A DNA stretch of 45,885 nucleotides from Lachnospiraceae bacterium (GCA_022787145.1 JALFVM010000138.1:1-45885); one strand, 5' to 3'; positions 8,120 to 17,231 are shown, counted from the first letter of the stretch. The notes: generated by a model from the letters alone, not told the origin. Made by a program: numbers and translations.

Positions 8120-9511
8120 ATGCAGGAAAAAGTATGGAAATATATACAGGAACACCATATGGTGAAGGATGGCGACAGGATAATTGCCGGAGTATCCGGC
8201 GGTGCGGATTCTGTTGCACTTTTTTGTCTTATGGAAAAATTCAGAGAACGATGTTTGTTTGACTTTTGCGTTGTGCATGTCAATCACAACCTGCGCGGGC
8301 AGGAAGCACTGCGGGATGCAGCGTTTGTGAGACAGATGTGCCGTGACAGACAGGTCGAATATTTTGAATATTCGGTGGATGTAAAAAAAACTGCCAGAGA
8401 GAGGAAGCTAAGCTGTGAGGAGGCAGGGCGCATCTTGCGCATGGAAGCCTTTCAGGAGCAGATGAGACGATGGAACGGGACGAAGATTGCACTTGCACAT
8501 CACAGAAATGATCTGGCGGAGACGATGCTGCATCATCTGTGTCGCGGAAGCGGTCTTCGCGGATTGTGTGGAATTTTACCGGTACAGGGAGAAAAAATCC
8601 GTCCTCTTTTATGTTTAGAACGGGAAGAAATTGAGCAATATCTGAAAGAACAGAAAATTGCCTATGTGACAGACAGTACGAATGACACGGACGATTATAC
8701 AAGAAACCGCATCCGCCATCAGGTGCTGCCGGTGCTGGAGGCGCAGGTCAATCAGCGAACGGTTGCCCATATGGCAGAGGCTTCGGATAAATTTCAGAAA
8801 ATAGAAGGGTATCTGCAGCGGCAGGCGAAGAAACTTCTGGAAGAGTGCCGCAGAGCGGACAGGCAGCCGGGATTTCTGGATGCGAGATTGTTTGAGGCGG
8901 AGCCGATTTTACAGGAATATGTGATTTTGCTGCATTTGGAACAGATTTGCAAAAAAAGAAAAGACGTGACTTCGGTTCATGTCGGTGAAATTCTGTCTCT
9001 TGCAAAAAAGCCCGTAGGAAAATATGTACAGATTCCGGGAAACTATTGTGTGGTGCGCCTGTATGATGGAATTCTTCTTGAGAAACAGCAAAAAAAAGAA
9101 GCGGAGGAAAAGAGGGAGATCTTTTTGAAGCCGGATGCACAGGGACACTTTTGCGAGGAGAGTGTGAGCCTTCGCATTTTTCCCAATGAAGGACGGAAGA
9201 TTCCACAAAAAAGATATACGAAATGGCTAAATTATGATAAAATGAGTAATGACTTATGTCTTCGAACAAGACAATCAGGTGATTATCTGGTTGTCAATCC
9301 GGCGGGAGGCAGAAAAAAAATCAAGGATTATTTTATTGATTCTAAAATCCCACGGCAGATGCGAGATCAGATCCCTCTCCTTGCAATCGGGCAGGAGATT
9401 GTGTGGGTGGTGGGCTATCGCATCAGTGAAGCGTATAAAGTGACAGAACATACCAAAACTATCTTGGAAATAGAATACAAAGGAGGATATAAAAATGTCA
9501 GAGAAAATTAG
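8120..9511 (+). CDS. tilS: tRNA(Ile)-lysidine synthase
   Basis: Converts the wobble C of tRNA-Ile(CAU) to lysidine using ATP and lysine, an essential step. PP-loop SGGADSVAL near residue 27; AHHRNDLAETMLHHLCRG follows; the TilS C-terminal domain includes the IKDYFIDSKIPRQMRDQIPL block. 463 residues, full length. Good AGGAG site; starts one base after spoIIE and its last 17 nt overlap hpt, so the three are co-transcribed. Confidence 0.93.
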   Translation: MQEKVWKYIQEHHMVKDGDRIIAGVSGGADSVALFCLMEKFRERCLFDFCVVHVNHNLRGQEALRDAAFVRQMCRDRQVEYFEYSVDVKKTARERKLSCEEAGRILRMEAFQEQMRRWNGTKIALAHHRNDLAETMLHHLCRGSGLRGLCGILPVQGEKIRPLLCLEREEIEQYLKEQKIAYVTDSTNDTDDYTRNRIRHQVLPVLEAQVNQRTVAHMAEASDKFQKIEGYLQRQAKKLLEECRRADRQPGFLDARLFEAEPILQEYVILLHLEQICKKRKDVTSVHVGEILSLAKKPVGKYVQIPGNYCVVRLYDGILLEKQQKKEAEEKREIFLKPDAQGHFCEESVSLRIFPNEGRKIPQKRYTKWLNYDKMSNDLCLRTRQSGDYLVVNPAGGRKKIKDYFIDSKIPRQMRDQIPLLAIGQEIVWVVGYRISEAYKVTEHTKTILEIEYKGGYKNVREN

Positions 9512-10019
9512 TGTTTTAATCAGCGAAGAAGACGTAGATAAGAAAGTGCGCGAGGTCGCAGCTCAAATCAGCAAAGATTATGAAGGAAAGGAAGTCCATT
9601 TAATCTGTGTGCTTAAGGGCAGTGTATTTTTTGCCTGCGAACTGGCAAAACGTATTACCGTGCCGGTAACTTTGGACTTTATGTCGGTGTCCAGTTACGG
9701 AGATGATACGAAATCCAGCGGTGTTGTGAAGATTATCAAGGATCTGGACGAGCCTCTGGAAAACAAGGATGTACTGATTGTGGAGGATATCATTGATTCA
9801 GGAAGAACGCTCAGCTATCTGATTGAAATACTGAAAAAGCGCAATCCGGCAAGTCTGCATCTGTGTACCTTACTGGACAAACCAGATCGCCGGGTTCGTC
9901 CTGTACATGTGAATTACACATGTTTTGAGATTCCGGACGAGTTTGTAGTAGGTTACGGTCTGGATTATGCGCAGAAATACAGAAATCTCCCATACATCGG
10001 TGTAGTAGAGATTCAGTGA
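9495..10019 (+). CDS. hpt: Hypoxanthine phosphoribosyltransferase
   Basis: Purine salvage enzyme: hypoxanthine or guanine plus PRPP to IMP or GMP. 174 residues. The PRPP-binding loop VLIVEDIIDSGRTL lies near residues 95-108 and the family motifs LICVLKGSVFF and SYGDDTKSSG precede it. ATG with AAAGGAGG ribosome site located inside the end of tilS. Next gene ftsH follows after 15 nt, as in Bacillus. Confidence 0.94.
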   Translation: MSEKISVLISEEDVDKKVREVAAQISKDYEGKEVHLICVLKGSVFFACELAKRITVPVTLDFMSVSSYGDDTKSSGVVKIIKDLDEPLENKDVLIVEDIIDSGRTLSYLIEILKKRNPASLHLCTLLDKPDRRVRPVHVNYTCFEIPDEFVVGYGLDYAQKYRNLPYIGVVEIQ

Positions 10020-10034
10020 AAGGAGATTTAACAG

Positions 10035-11870
10035 GTGAATAGAAGATCAGGCAGAATAGGAGTCTATCTGGCTTTGATCATTTTGATGATTGCCGGCTAT
10101 CTGTATCTGAATGAACAGATGACAGATGGAGGCAGTTACAGTCTCAGCCAGATGGAACAGGATATAAAGGATGGTGAAATCCAGAACGTAAATATTTATC
10201 CGAATAAGGAAACGCCTACAGGACGTGTGACTGTAGAGCTCACATCCAAAGAGCAGTATCAGTTTTATGCGTTGGATGTCAATAAAATCGAGACGCTGTG
10301 TGAAGAAAACGGGATTAGTCCTGTCATCGGAAATGTTCCTCAGGACAATATTTTGATGACGACGGTGCTTCCTGTCATCTTAACGGGCGTACTGATTTTC
10401 TTCCTCTTTGGTTTTATGAACCGCCAGATGTCCGGCGGCGGAGGCGGCAATTCCAAGATGATGAATTTTGGAAAAAGCCGCGCGAGAATGACAACAGATA
10501 CCCAGAAGAGAGTGACCTTTAAGCAGGTTGCCGGTCTGGAGGAAGAAAAAGAAGATCTTGTGGAAGTCGTTGATTTTTTGAAGTCTCCTCAGAAATATAC
10601 AAAACTTGGGGCCAGAATCCCCAAAGGCGTACTTCTGGTAGGACCTCCGGGAACAGGTAAGACATTGCTCGCAAAGGCAGTGGCAGGAGAGGCTGGTGTA
10701 CCGTTTTTCTCTATTTCCGGTTCTGACTTTGTGGAGATGTTTGTTGGTGTCGGCGCTTCCCGTGTGAGAGATTTGTTCGAAGAAGGCAAGAAAAATGCGC
10801 CGTGTATCATTTTTATCGACGAGATCGACGCAGTGGCAAGACAGCGTGGTACCGGTATGGGCGGCGGACATGATGAGCGTGAGCAGACATTGAATCAGCT
10901 TCTTGTGGAGATGGATGGATTTGGTGTCAACGAGGGAATCATTGTGATGGCAGCGACAAACCGTGTCGATATTCTGGATCCTGCAATTTTGCGTCCGGGC
11001 CGTTTTGACCGTAAGGTGGCAGTCGGACGTCCGGATATCAAGGGAAGAGAAGAAATTTTGAAGGTACATGCCAATGGAAAACCGCTTGGAGATGATGTGG
11101 ATCTGCAGCAGATTGCGCAGACGACTGCAGGTTTTACCGGAGCGGATCTTGAGAATCTTCTCAATGAGGCGGCGATTCTGGCGGCAAAAGATAATCGTGC
11201 CTATATCACGCAGGCGGACATTAAAAACTCCTTTATCAAGGTTGGAATCGGAGCAGAGAAGAAAAGCCGCGTGATCTCTGAGAAAGAGAAAAGGATTACG
11301 GCTTATCACGAAGCAGGCCATGCGATTTTATTCCATGTTCTTCCGGATGTGGGACCGGTATATACGGTATCCATCATTCCGACGGGAATCGGTGCAGCAG
11401 GTTACACGATGCCTTTGCCTGAGAAGGATGAAATGTTCAACACGCGCGGCAAGATGATACAGGATATCGAGGTGGCACTTGGAGGACGTATTGCCGAGGA
11501 GCTTGTCTTTGATGATATCACCACAGGAGCCTCCAATGACATCAAGCAGGCGACTAATATCGCCAAAGCAATGGTTATGCAGTACGGTATGTCTGAAAAA
11601 GTCGGACTGGTTGCTTATGGCGGCGATCAGGATGAAGTGTTTATCGGAAGAGATCTTGCTCATACGAGAAGCTACAGTGAGAGCGTAGCGACCAGCATTG
11701 ATGATGAGATTCGAACAATTATTGATAATTGTTATCAGAATGCAAAAGCGATTATTCTGGAGCATCGCGATGTTCTGGAAGGGTGTGCGCAGCTTCTTTT
11801 GGAAAAAGAAAAAATTGGCAGAGATGAATTTGAGGCTCTTTTTGTGAAGGAAGAAAATAGTATTGGGTAA
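10035..11870 (+). CDS. ftsH: ATP-dependent zinc metalloprotease FtsH
   Basis: Membrane-anchored AAA+ protease that degrades misfolded membrane proteins and regulators. Two N-terminal membrane helices (about residues 8-24 and 104-125) flank an extracytoplasmic loop. A Gly-rich linker, Walker A GPPGTGKT near 203, Walker [10 protein letters not shown] near 258, the AATNR...LRPGRFDR second region of homology, and the zinc site HEAGH near 425 follow. 611 residues. Start is GTG with AGGAGA upstream. Last gene of the spoIIE-tilS-hpt-ftsH run. Confidence 0.96.
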   Translation: MNRRSGRIGVYLALIILMIAGYLYLNEQMTDGGSYSLSQMEQDIKDGEIQNVNIYPNKETPTGRVTVELTSKEQYQFYALDVNKIETLCEENGISPVIGNVPQDNILMTTVLPVILTGVLIFFLFGFMNRQMSGGGGGNSKMMNFGKSRARMTTDTQKRVTFKQVAGLEEEKEDLVEVVDFLKSPQKYTKLGARIPKGVLLVGPPGTGKTLLAKAVAGEAGVPFFSISGSDFVEMFVGVGASRVRDLFEEGKKNAPCIIFIDEIDAVARQRGTGMGGGHDEREQTLNQLLVEMDGFGVNEGIIVMAATNRVDILDPAILRPGRFDRKVAVGRPDIKGREEILKVHANGKPLGDDVDLQQIAQTTAGFTGADLENLLNEAAILAAKDNRAYITQADIKNSFIKVGIGAEKKSRVISEKEKRITAYHEAGHAILFHVLPDVGPVYTVSIIPTGIGAAGYTMPLPEKDEMFNTRGKMIQDIEVALGGRIAEELVFDDITTGASNDIKQATNIAKAMVMQYGMSEKVGLVAYGGDQDEVFIGRDLAHTRSYSESVATSIDDEIRTIIDNCYQNAKAIILEHRDVLEGCAQLLLEKEKIGRDEFEALFVKEENSIG

Positions 11871-11871
11871 A

Positions 11872-12054
11872 AGTGCACAAAAAATAGAATTAAAATTTGT
11901 GAAGTTTGTGCACACTTTCACGTAGTGATGTGGTACTATAATTAACGTAAAAACCCCCCAATACATTATATAGTTTTTGCTACACCCCATAAGAGAGAAA
12001 TACCTTCTCCGAAAAAGACAGCTCAAAAGGCTGTCTTTTTTCCTTTTCGGGGAG
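11872..12054 (+). terminator. ftsH 3' region: inverted repeat, lone -10 and strong terminator
   Basis: Three things lie between ftsH and the next gene. An inverted repeat AAAGTGCACAAA / TTTGTGCACACTTT occupies about 11872-11919. A TATAAT (11937-11942) follows, with only a poor -35. A terminator hairpin follows at 12007-12054: inner stem AAAGACAGC / GCTGTCTTT, outer CTCCGAAAA / TTTTCGGGGAG, U-rich between the arms. The hairpin ends ftsH transcription; the -10 just before it could also give a ~90-nt RNA. Confidence 0.7.
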
Positions 12055-12074
12055 CATTTTGTTTGGGTAAAAGG

Positions 12075-12103
12075 TTGTATTCTTTGATTGATTGAGATAA
12101 AAT
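12075..12103 (+). promoter_or_regulatory. Candidate promoter of the GH13 gene
   Basis: TTGTAT (12075-12080), 17-nt spacer, TAAAAT (12098-12103), about 35 nt before the coding start. Moderate match to sigma-A. Confidence 0.5.
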
Positions 12104-12137
12104 AAAGAAATAGCATTTTAGAGGGGAATAAAGACAT

Positions 12138-14252
12138 ATGGGTGTTAATAAACGCAGTATCGAATATAGAAAAGCACACGATTATATTATGAGTATGAGA
12201 CCGGCATTCCGCAAAGAAGCTTTGTTTAGTGATGAATCTGAAAATTACAGAACTCCGATGGAGCCAAAGGCGGGAGATAAGGTAACCATTCGCTTCCGAA
12301 CCCAGAGAAATAATGTAGACAATGTATTTCTGATAGACAGCGAGAGTAAGACCGCAAGAGCGATGAATCTTGTGGAGAGCAACAAAGATTTTGATTATTA
12401 TGGAGTCAATGTTCACCTTGGAACAGAGACATTTCGTTACTATTTTGAGATTGTAACCGGACATTTCCATTGTTATTATGATACACATGGTGCCTCCTAT
12501 GAGCCGAGAGAACAGTTTTCTTTTCGAATTGTGCCGGGATTTTCCACACCGGACTGGGCGAAGGGCGCCATTATTTATCAGATTTATGTGGATCGCTTTT
12601 ACAACGGAGATAAGTCCAATGATGTGGAGACCGCAGAGTATTACTACATTGGCGATGTGAGTGTGAAGGTTGATGACTGGGACAAACCGCCTGCCTGCAT
12701 GGGAGTGCGTGAGTTCTATGGCGGTGATTTGCAGGGAATTATGGACAAGCTGGATTATCTGCAGGATCTTGGCGTGGAGGTACTCTATTTGAATCCGATT
12801 TTTGTCTCGCCGAGTAACCACAAATACGACAGTCAGGATTATGATTATGTAGATCCGCACTATGGCGTAATCGTCAATGATGGCGGAAATCTTCTGGCAC
12901 CGGGCGATAACTGCAATGCACATGCGACAAAATACATCAAGCGTGTGACAGATAAGGAGAATCTGGAAGCCAGCAATCAGCTTTTTATCAAACTGGTGGA
13001 AGAAATTCATAAGCGGGGCATGAAGATTATTCTGGATGGTGTGTTTAATCACTGTGGTTCTTTCAATAAATGGATGGACAGAGAACAGATTTATGAGAAT
13101 CAGGAGGGCTATGAGAAGGGTGCCTACATTTCTGCAGACAGTCCGTACCGTTCCTTTTTCCATTTTTACGATCAGAATCAGTGGCCGTACAATCCGGCTT
13201 ACGATGGCTGGTGGGCACACGATACGCTTCCGAAGTTGAATTATGAGGAATCGCCAGAGTTGTATGAATATATTCTGAATGTGGCGAGAAAATGGGTGTC
13301 ACCGCCCTTTAATGCAGACGGCTGGCGTCTTGATGTGGCAGCTGACTTGGGTCACAGCAATGAATTTAATCACAAGTTTTGGAAGGATTTTAGAAATGCA
13401 GTCAAGGAGGCCAATCCGAATGCGATTATCCTGGCAGAACACTATGGAGATCCAAGAGGCTGGCTGCAGGGCGATGAGTGGGATACCATCATGAACTACG
13501 ATGCGTTCATGGAGCCGCTTACCTGGTTTTTGACCGGCATGGAGAAGCACAGCGATGACTTTCGAGGGGATCTTTTGGGCAATGCAGATTTCTTCGAGAG
13601 CACGATGAAGACGCATATGGCGTCTATGCTGCAGCCTTCTCTTGAAACGTCGATGAACGAGCTGTCGAACCACGACCATTCCCGTTTTCTGACAAGAACG
13701 AACCATCAGGTGGGAAGGGTCAATTATCTCGGCAGTGAGGCGGCAGAGCGCAATGTAAACAAAGCTGTCCTTCGCGAGGCGGTTGTGATGCAGATGACCT
13801 GGCCCGGTGCTCCGACAATCTATTATGGAGACGAGGCGGGCGTGTGCGGATTTACAGACCCGGACAACCGTCGGACATACCCGTGGGGAAAAGAAGACCG
13901 GGAACTGATTGCATTCCATAAGGATATGATCGCTATTCACAAAAAATACCGTGTACTGACTTCTGGTTCACTGAAGTTTCTCGTAAAAGCTTATCAGGGG
14001 CTTAGCTATGCACGTTTCTCAAAGAATGAACAGATTATTGTGGCAATCAACAACAGCGAGGAGGCGATGCAAATGGAGATTCCTGTGTGGGAGGCTGGTG
14101 TGTCCCGTTCTCCGGACTGTCAGTTGCTGCAGCTTCTGTGTACGCACAATGAGGGATATACCGTGCGTCCATGCTATTATACAGCAGTGGGAGGATACCT
14201 GGATATTCAGCTTCCAGCCTATGGTGCGGTCGTACTGTGGCATAAAGATTAA
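12138..14252 (+). CDS. GH13 alpha-glycosidase (neopullulanase / maltogenic amylase-like)
   Basis: Cytosolic alpha-glucan hydrolase (no signal peptide), probably degrading imported maltodextrins. An N-terminal immunoglobulin-like domain of about 140 residues (GDKVTIRFRTQRNNVDNVFL...) resembles the CBM34 module of neopullulanases. The catalytic barrel shows GWRLDVAAD with nucleophile Asp near 399, the acid/base Glu in LAEHYG near 434, and LSNHDHSRF near 510. A C-terminal beta domain ends the protein. 704 residues; several insertions relative to short GH13 enzymes. Substrate and subfamily cannot be settled from sequence. Followed by a structured repeat and the tRNA pair. Confidence 0.87.
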   Translation: MGVNKRSIEYRKAHDYIMSMRPAFRKEALFSDESENYRTPMEPKAGDKVTIRFRTQRNNVDNVFLIDSESKTARAMNLVESNKDFDYYGVNVHLGTETFRYYFEIVTGHFHCYYDTHGASYEPREQFSFRIVPGFSTPDWAKGAIIYQIYVDRFYNGDKSNDVETAEYYYIGDVSVKVDDWDKPPACMGVREFYGGDLQGIMDKLDYLQDLGVEVLYLNPIFVSPSNHKYDSQDYDYVDPHYGVIVNDGGNLLAPGDNCNAHATKYIKRVTDKENLEASNQLFIKLVEEIHKRGMKIILDGVFNHCGSFNKWMDREQIYENQEGYEKGAYISADSPYRSFFHFYDQNQWPYNPAYDGWWAHDTLPKLNYEESPELYEYILNVARKWVSPPFNADGWRLDVAADLGHSNEFNHKFWKDFRNAVKEANPNAIILAEHYGDPRGWLQGDEWDTIMNYDAFMEPLTWFLTGMEKHSDDFRGDLLGNADFFESTMKTHMASMLQPSLETSMNELSNHDHSRFLTRTNHQVGRVNYLGSEAAERNVNKAVLREAVVMQMTWPGAPTIYYGDEAGVCGFTDPDNRRTYPWGKEDRELIAFHKDMIAIHKKYRVLTSGSLKFLVKAYQGLSYARFSKNEQIIVAINNSEEAMQMEIPVWEAGVSRSPDCQLLQLLCTHNEGYTVRPCYYTAVGGYLDIQLPAYGAVVLWHKD

Positions 14253-14261
14253 AAGAATATG

Positions 14262-14355
14262 CCAAAATCCTGAGACATACAAGCCAAAATTCCATTGCCG
14301 AAGGCAATCTGGAATGAATTTTGGCTAAGTTACTGTGAACGGAGTGAACAGTAAC
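14262..14355 (+). repeat. Structured ~94-nt intergenic repeat, copy 1
   Basis: Begins AAAATCC then GAGACATACAAGCC. Two hairpins follow. The first pairs AGCCAAAATTC with GAATTTTGGCT around an inner ATTGCC/GGCAAT stem; the second is GTTACTGT/ACAGTAAC with an 11-nt loop. The same layout occurs on the minus strand at 28555-28648 with different but still complementary stem bases. It sits right after the GH13 stop, so it may also end that transcript, though there is no U-tract. Confidence 0.7.
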
Positions 14356-14393
14356 AAATCGCGTTGAATTGCTAAAGTTTTTTTAGAAAAAGC

Positions 14394-14422
14394 TTGCAAT
14401 CTTTCTGCGAATCCTTTATAAT
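14394..14422 (+). promoter_or_regulatory. Sigma-A promoter of the tRNA operon
   Basis: TTGCAA (14394-14399), 17-nt spacer, perfect TATAAT (14417-14422), 34 nt before the mature tRNA-Tyr. Confidence 0.8.
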
Positions 14423-14456
14423 GTAAAATTGTTGGAAAGCTTGCAAGCTTACTTCT

Positions 14457-14538
14457 GGATGGATTCCCGAGTGGCCAAAGGGGGCAGACTGTAAATCTGT
14501 TGGCACCGCCTTCGAAGGTTCGAATCCTTCTCCATCCA
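14457..14538 (+). tRNA. tRNA-Tyr (GTA)
   Basis: Class II tRNA. Acceptor stem GGATGGA / TCCATCC with discriminator A, anticodon loop CTGTAAA (anticodon GTA) on a CAGA/TCTG stem, a long variable arm, and T-arm GAAGG TTCGAAT CCTTC. CCA is not encoded. First gene of a two-tRNA transcript. Confidence 0.93.
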
Positions 14539-14557
14539 TTTTGAAAAGAGATAATAA

Positions 14558-14643
14558 GCCGCAGTGGCGGAACTGGCAGACGCACAGGACTTAAAATCCT
14601 GCGAGGGTTAAACTTCGTACCGGTTCGATTCCGGTCTGCGGCA
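14558..14643 (+). tRNA. tRNA-Leu (TAA)
   Basis: Class II tRNA. Acceptor stem GCCGCAG / CTGCGGC with discriminator A, anticodon loop CTTAAAA (TAA) on a CAGGA/TCCTG stem, long variable arm, T-arm CCGG TTCGATT CCGG. CCA is not encoded. 19 nt after tRNA-Tyr. Confidence 0.93.
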
Positions 14644-14647
14644 GGTG

Positions 14648-14694
14648 ACCGGATTCACTCGAACCGTTGGGTTCTGAGTGAATCCGGTTTTTTC
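14648..14694 (+). terminator. Terminator of the tRNA operon
   Basis: 13-bp stem ACCGGATTCACTC / GAGTGAATCCGGT, with an inner GAACC/GGTTC extension, followed by TTTTTT. Confidence 0.9.
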
Positions 14695-14794
14695 TATATT
14701 TTTATTTTCTGTGTTTTTATATGAAGGAAAGAAGATATAAGCAAAATAAACAAAATATTAGTGATAAAATTGTTGAATATGTACATAATATAAC

Positions 14795-14822
14795 TTGCTT
14801 TTATGAAAAATAGTGCTACAAT
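14795..14822 (+). promoter_or_regulatory. Promoter of the T-box leader (extended -10)
   Basis: TTGCTT (14795-14800), 16-nt spacer, TACAAT (14817-14822) preceded by TGC, an extended -10. Confidence 0.7.
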
Positions 14823-14828
14823 ATAGTC

Positions 14829-15153
14829 AATGAAAAAATATCGGAGCTATGGAAAAAAAGTTCCGGGAGTGCGATGAAAGGGACACGTTGCAGGAAGATA
14901 CTTGATTACAGAGAGTCGTTAGCTGCTGAAAAACGACAGAGAGCCTTCCTGAGATATCACCCGGGAGCATCCTGCTGAAAACAGTGAAACTTGATTGGTA
15001 TAATGTGTGAGTAAGTTAGGACGTTTTCTTTGCGTTACAGGAGAGGCTGTTTTGAATGACAGTGTAAAGAGGTTGTATTATTACGGCAAGCAAAGTGGTA
15101 CCACGGAAAATTCCGCCTTTGCAGTTCAATGTGGACTGCAGAGGCGTTTTTTT
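14829..15153 (+). promoter_or_regulatory. T-box riboswitch controlling the CstA-family gene
   Basis: The T-box AAAGTGGTACCACGG at 15092-15106 carries the TGGT tRNA-acceptor bulge. A terminator follows: CGCCTTTGCAGT (15114-15125) pairs with ACTGCAGAGGCG, then seven T. Stem I is recognisable upstream: CAGGAAG pairs with CTTCCTG, the AG-bulge segment is AGAGAGTCG, and the 3' side of the specifier loop reads AGATATCACCCGG. By position ATC (Ile) is the best specifier reading, and TGGT fits an A discriminator. Uncharged tRNA would favour the antiterminator and turn the carrier gene on. The specifier assignment is an inference. Confidence 0.88.
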
Positions 15154-15222
15154 ATACATATATTTAACAAAAAACGGGTTCAGGCAGATTTTGAACCCAG
15201 AGAAGAAAAGAGGTAACAAAAA

Positions 15223-16902
15223 ATGAGTGGAATCTTAATGATGGTAATTGCCATTGCAGTATTGGGAGGTGCGTACCTCCTGTATGGGCGGTATCTACAG
15301 AAAAAGTGGGGAATAGACCCAAAGGCAAAGACACCAGCTTATGAACTGGAAGATGGCGTAGATTATGTACCGGCAGATACCAATGTGGTATTTGGTCATC
15401 AGTTTGCATCAATTGCAGGTGCAGGTCCGATTAATGGTCCAATTCAGGCTGCTATTTTCGGATGGCTGCCAGTGCTGCTTTGGATATTGATTGGCGGTGT
15501 ATTCTTTGGCGCTGTACAGGACTTTGCCGCAATGTATGCTTCTGTGAAAAACAAAGGACGTACAATTGGATATATTATTGAAGAGTATATTGGAAAACTT
15601 GGTAAGAAGCTTTTTCTCTTGTTCTGCTGGCTGTTTTGTATTTTAGTCGTTGCGGCATTTGCAGATGTTGTAGCAGGTACATTTAATGGATTTGCGGCAG
15701 ATGAGTCGGGTGTTATTTCAAAAGTAGCGGCTAACGGTTCTGTTGCAACAACTTCTATGTTGTTTATTTTGGAAGCTGTTGTGTTGGGAATAATTTTAAA
15801 ATATGCAAAACTGAATAAATGGATTAATACAGTAATTGCGATTTTCATACTCGTAGCAGCTGTGACATTGGGACTTCACTTTCCAATTTATCTGAGTCGT
15901 GAGGTATGGCATGTAATTATATTTGCCTATATTTTAATTGCCTGCGTCGTGCCGGTATGGGCATTGCTTCAGCCAAGAGATTATCTGAACAGTTATTTGC
16001 TGATCTTTATGATTGCCGGAGCTGTCATCGGAGTATTTGCTGCTAACCCATCCTGCAATTTGAAAGCATTTACCGGGTTCAATGTGGATGGACAGTATCT
16101 GTTTCCAATTTTGTTTGTCACGATTGCCTGTGGTGCAGTATCAGGATTTCATTCTCTGGTTTCTTCCGGTACGGCTTCTAAGCAGATTAAAAATGAAAAG
16201 AACATGCTTCCGGTATCTTTTGGTGCAATGTTGATGGAGAGTATGCTTGCTGTTATTGCATTGATTGCGGTTGCTTCTTTCGCACAGGGAGAAGCTGCAG
16301 CACAGGGACTGACAACACAGCCTCAGATTTTTGCCGGCGCGATTGCCAACTTCCTGTCAGTTATAGGACTTCCGCATTCGCTGGTATTTACACTGATTAA
16401 TCTGGCGGTATCTGCATTTGCACTGACTTCTCTAGACTCTGTTGCCAGAGTCGGACGACTGTCCTTCCAGGAATTCTTTATGGATGACGATGTAGACGAA
16501 GACAATATGAGTATATTTTTAAAAATTGTAACCAATAAATACTTTGCTACAATTCTGACGCTGGTATTATCATATCTGCTGGCAAAAGTTGGCTATGCAG
16601 AAATCTGGCCACTGTTCGGTTCTGCGAACCAGCTTCTGTCCGTACTGGCATTGGTTGCCTGTGCAGTATTTTTGAAAAAAACAAAAAGACAGGGAGCGAT
16701 GCTTTGGATACCGATGGTATTTATGATGGCAGTTACGTTTTCTGCATTAGGAATGACAATTGTGAAGCTGTCAAAAGCGTTTATGGCAACAGGACTGAGC
16801 CTGGGAAATACACTTCAACTGGTATTTGCTGTGTTGCTTTTAATCCTGGGTGTGATTGTTGCAGTACAGGGAATTAAAAAACTGATGGAAAAATCGAAAT
16901 AA
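15223..16902 (+). CDS. cstA: CstA-family peptide/pyruvate-type carrier
   Basis: 559-residue polytopic protein of the carbon-starvation CstA family, whose characterised members import peptides or pyruvate. The family hallmarks GAGPINGPIQAAIFGWLP and VFFGAVQDFAAMYAS lie near residues 66-105. About 13-14 hydrophobic segments follow, and SGFHSLVSSGTASKQI lies near 310. It is shorter than E. coli CstA (~700 aa), as usual for the Firmicutes form. Control by a T-box argues for amino acid or peptide import rather than carbon starvation. A strong terminator follows, so it is monocistronic. Confidence 0.9.
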   Translation: MSGILMMVIAIAVLGGAYLLYGRYLQKKWGIDPKAKTPAYELEDGVDYVPADTNVVFGHQFASIAGAGPINGPIQAAIFGWLPVLLWILIGGVFFGAVQDFAAMYASVKNKGRTIGYIIEEYIGKLGKKLFLLFCWLFCILVVAAFADVVAGTFNGFAADESGVISKVAANGSVATTSMLFILEAVVLGIILKYAKLNKWINTVIAIFILVAAVTLGLHFPIYLSREVWHVIIFAYILIACVVPVWALLQPRDYLNSYLLIFMIAGAVIGVFAANPSCNLKAFTGFNVDGQYLFPILFVTIACGAVSGFHSLVSSGTASKQIKNEKNMLPVSFGAMLMESMLAVIALIAVASFAQGEAAAQGLTTQPQIFAGAIANFLSVIGLPHSLVFTLINLAVSAFALTSLDSVARVGRLSFQEFFMDDDVDEDNMSIFLKIVTNKYFATILTLVLSYLLAKVGYAEIWPLFGSANQLLSVLALVACAVFLKKTKRQGAMLWIPMVFMMAVTFSALGMTIVKLSKAFMATGLSLGNTLQLVFAVLLLILGVIVAVQGIKKLMEKSK

Positions 16903-16935
16903 AGACGTATGATACATACAGCCAAAAGATGAGAA

Positions 16936-16993
16936 ACATCCCCGCAGAAATGAAGGATTGACTGATCCTTCATTTCTGTGGGGATGTTTTTTT
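16936..16993 (+). terminator. Terminator after cstA
   Basis: 22-bp stem (CATCCCCGCAGAAATG... pairing with ...CATTTCTGTGGGGATG) with a 6-nt loop, followed by seven T. Confidence 0.93.
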
Positions 16994-17113
16994 GAGATAT
17001 TTACAAGTATTGATTCATGGGAAATCACATCAATATTGAAAAAATTTCAACTGAAAGTCTAAAACGATGAAATTTACATTAAAAAAATAGCGAAAATGCT
17101 TTAAAACAAAGCA

Positions 17114-17136
17114 AGACAACGTTTTCATAGAAAACG
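17114..17136 (+). promoter_or_regulatory. cre-like site 1 / inverted repeat
   Basis: AGACAACGTTTTCA (17114-17127) matches the CcpA cre consensus TGWNANCGNTNWCA at all positions but the first. It overlaps a perfect inverted repeat CGTTTTC-ATA-GAAAACG (17120-17136). The 13 bases GACAACGTTTTCA recur at 17219. Confidence 0.55.
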
Positions 17137-17217
17137 GAATCAAGCGGGAAAAACTATCCAAAACAGTTGACATAACCATAAAAAATGTGAAAAAAGAGAG
17201 AAAGATAGAAAAAAACG

Positions 17218-17231
17218 TGACAACGTTTTCA
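17218..17231 (+). promoter_or_regulatory. cre site 2 (CcpA)
   Basis: TGACAACGTTTTCA fits every position of the cre consensus TGWNANCGNTNWCA. It lies 10 nt upstream of the -35 of the sulfate operon, a position compatible with either activation or repression. Confidence 0.65.

Noticed and set aside
11328-13220. 630-codon open frame on the minus strand across ftsH and the GH13 gene
   Set aside because: It lies antisense to two confidently identified genes and their terminator, shows no domain, and has no ribosome site; it reflects codon bias of the real genes.
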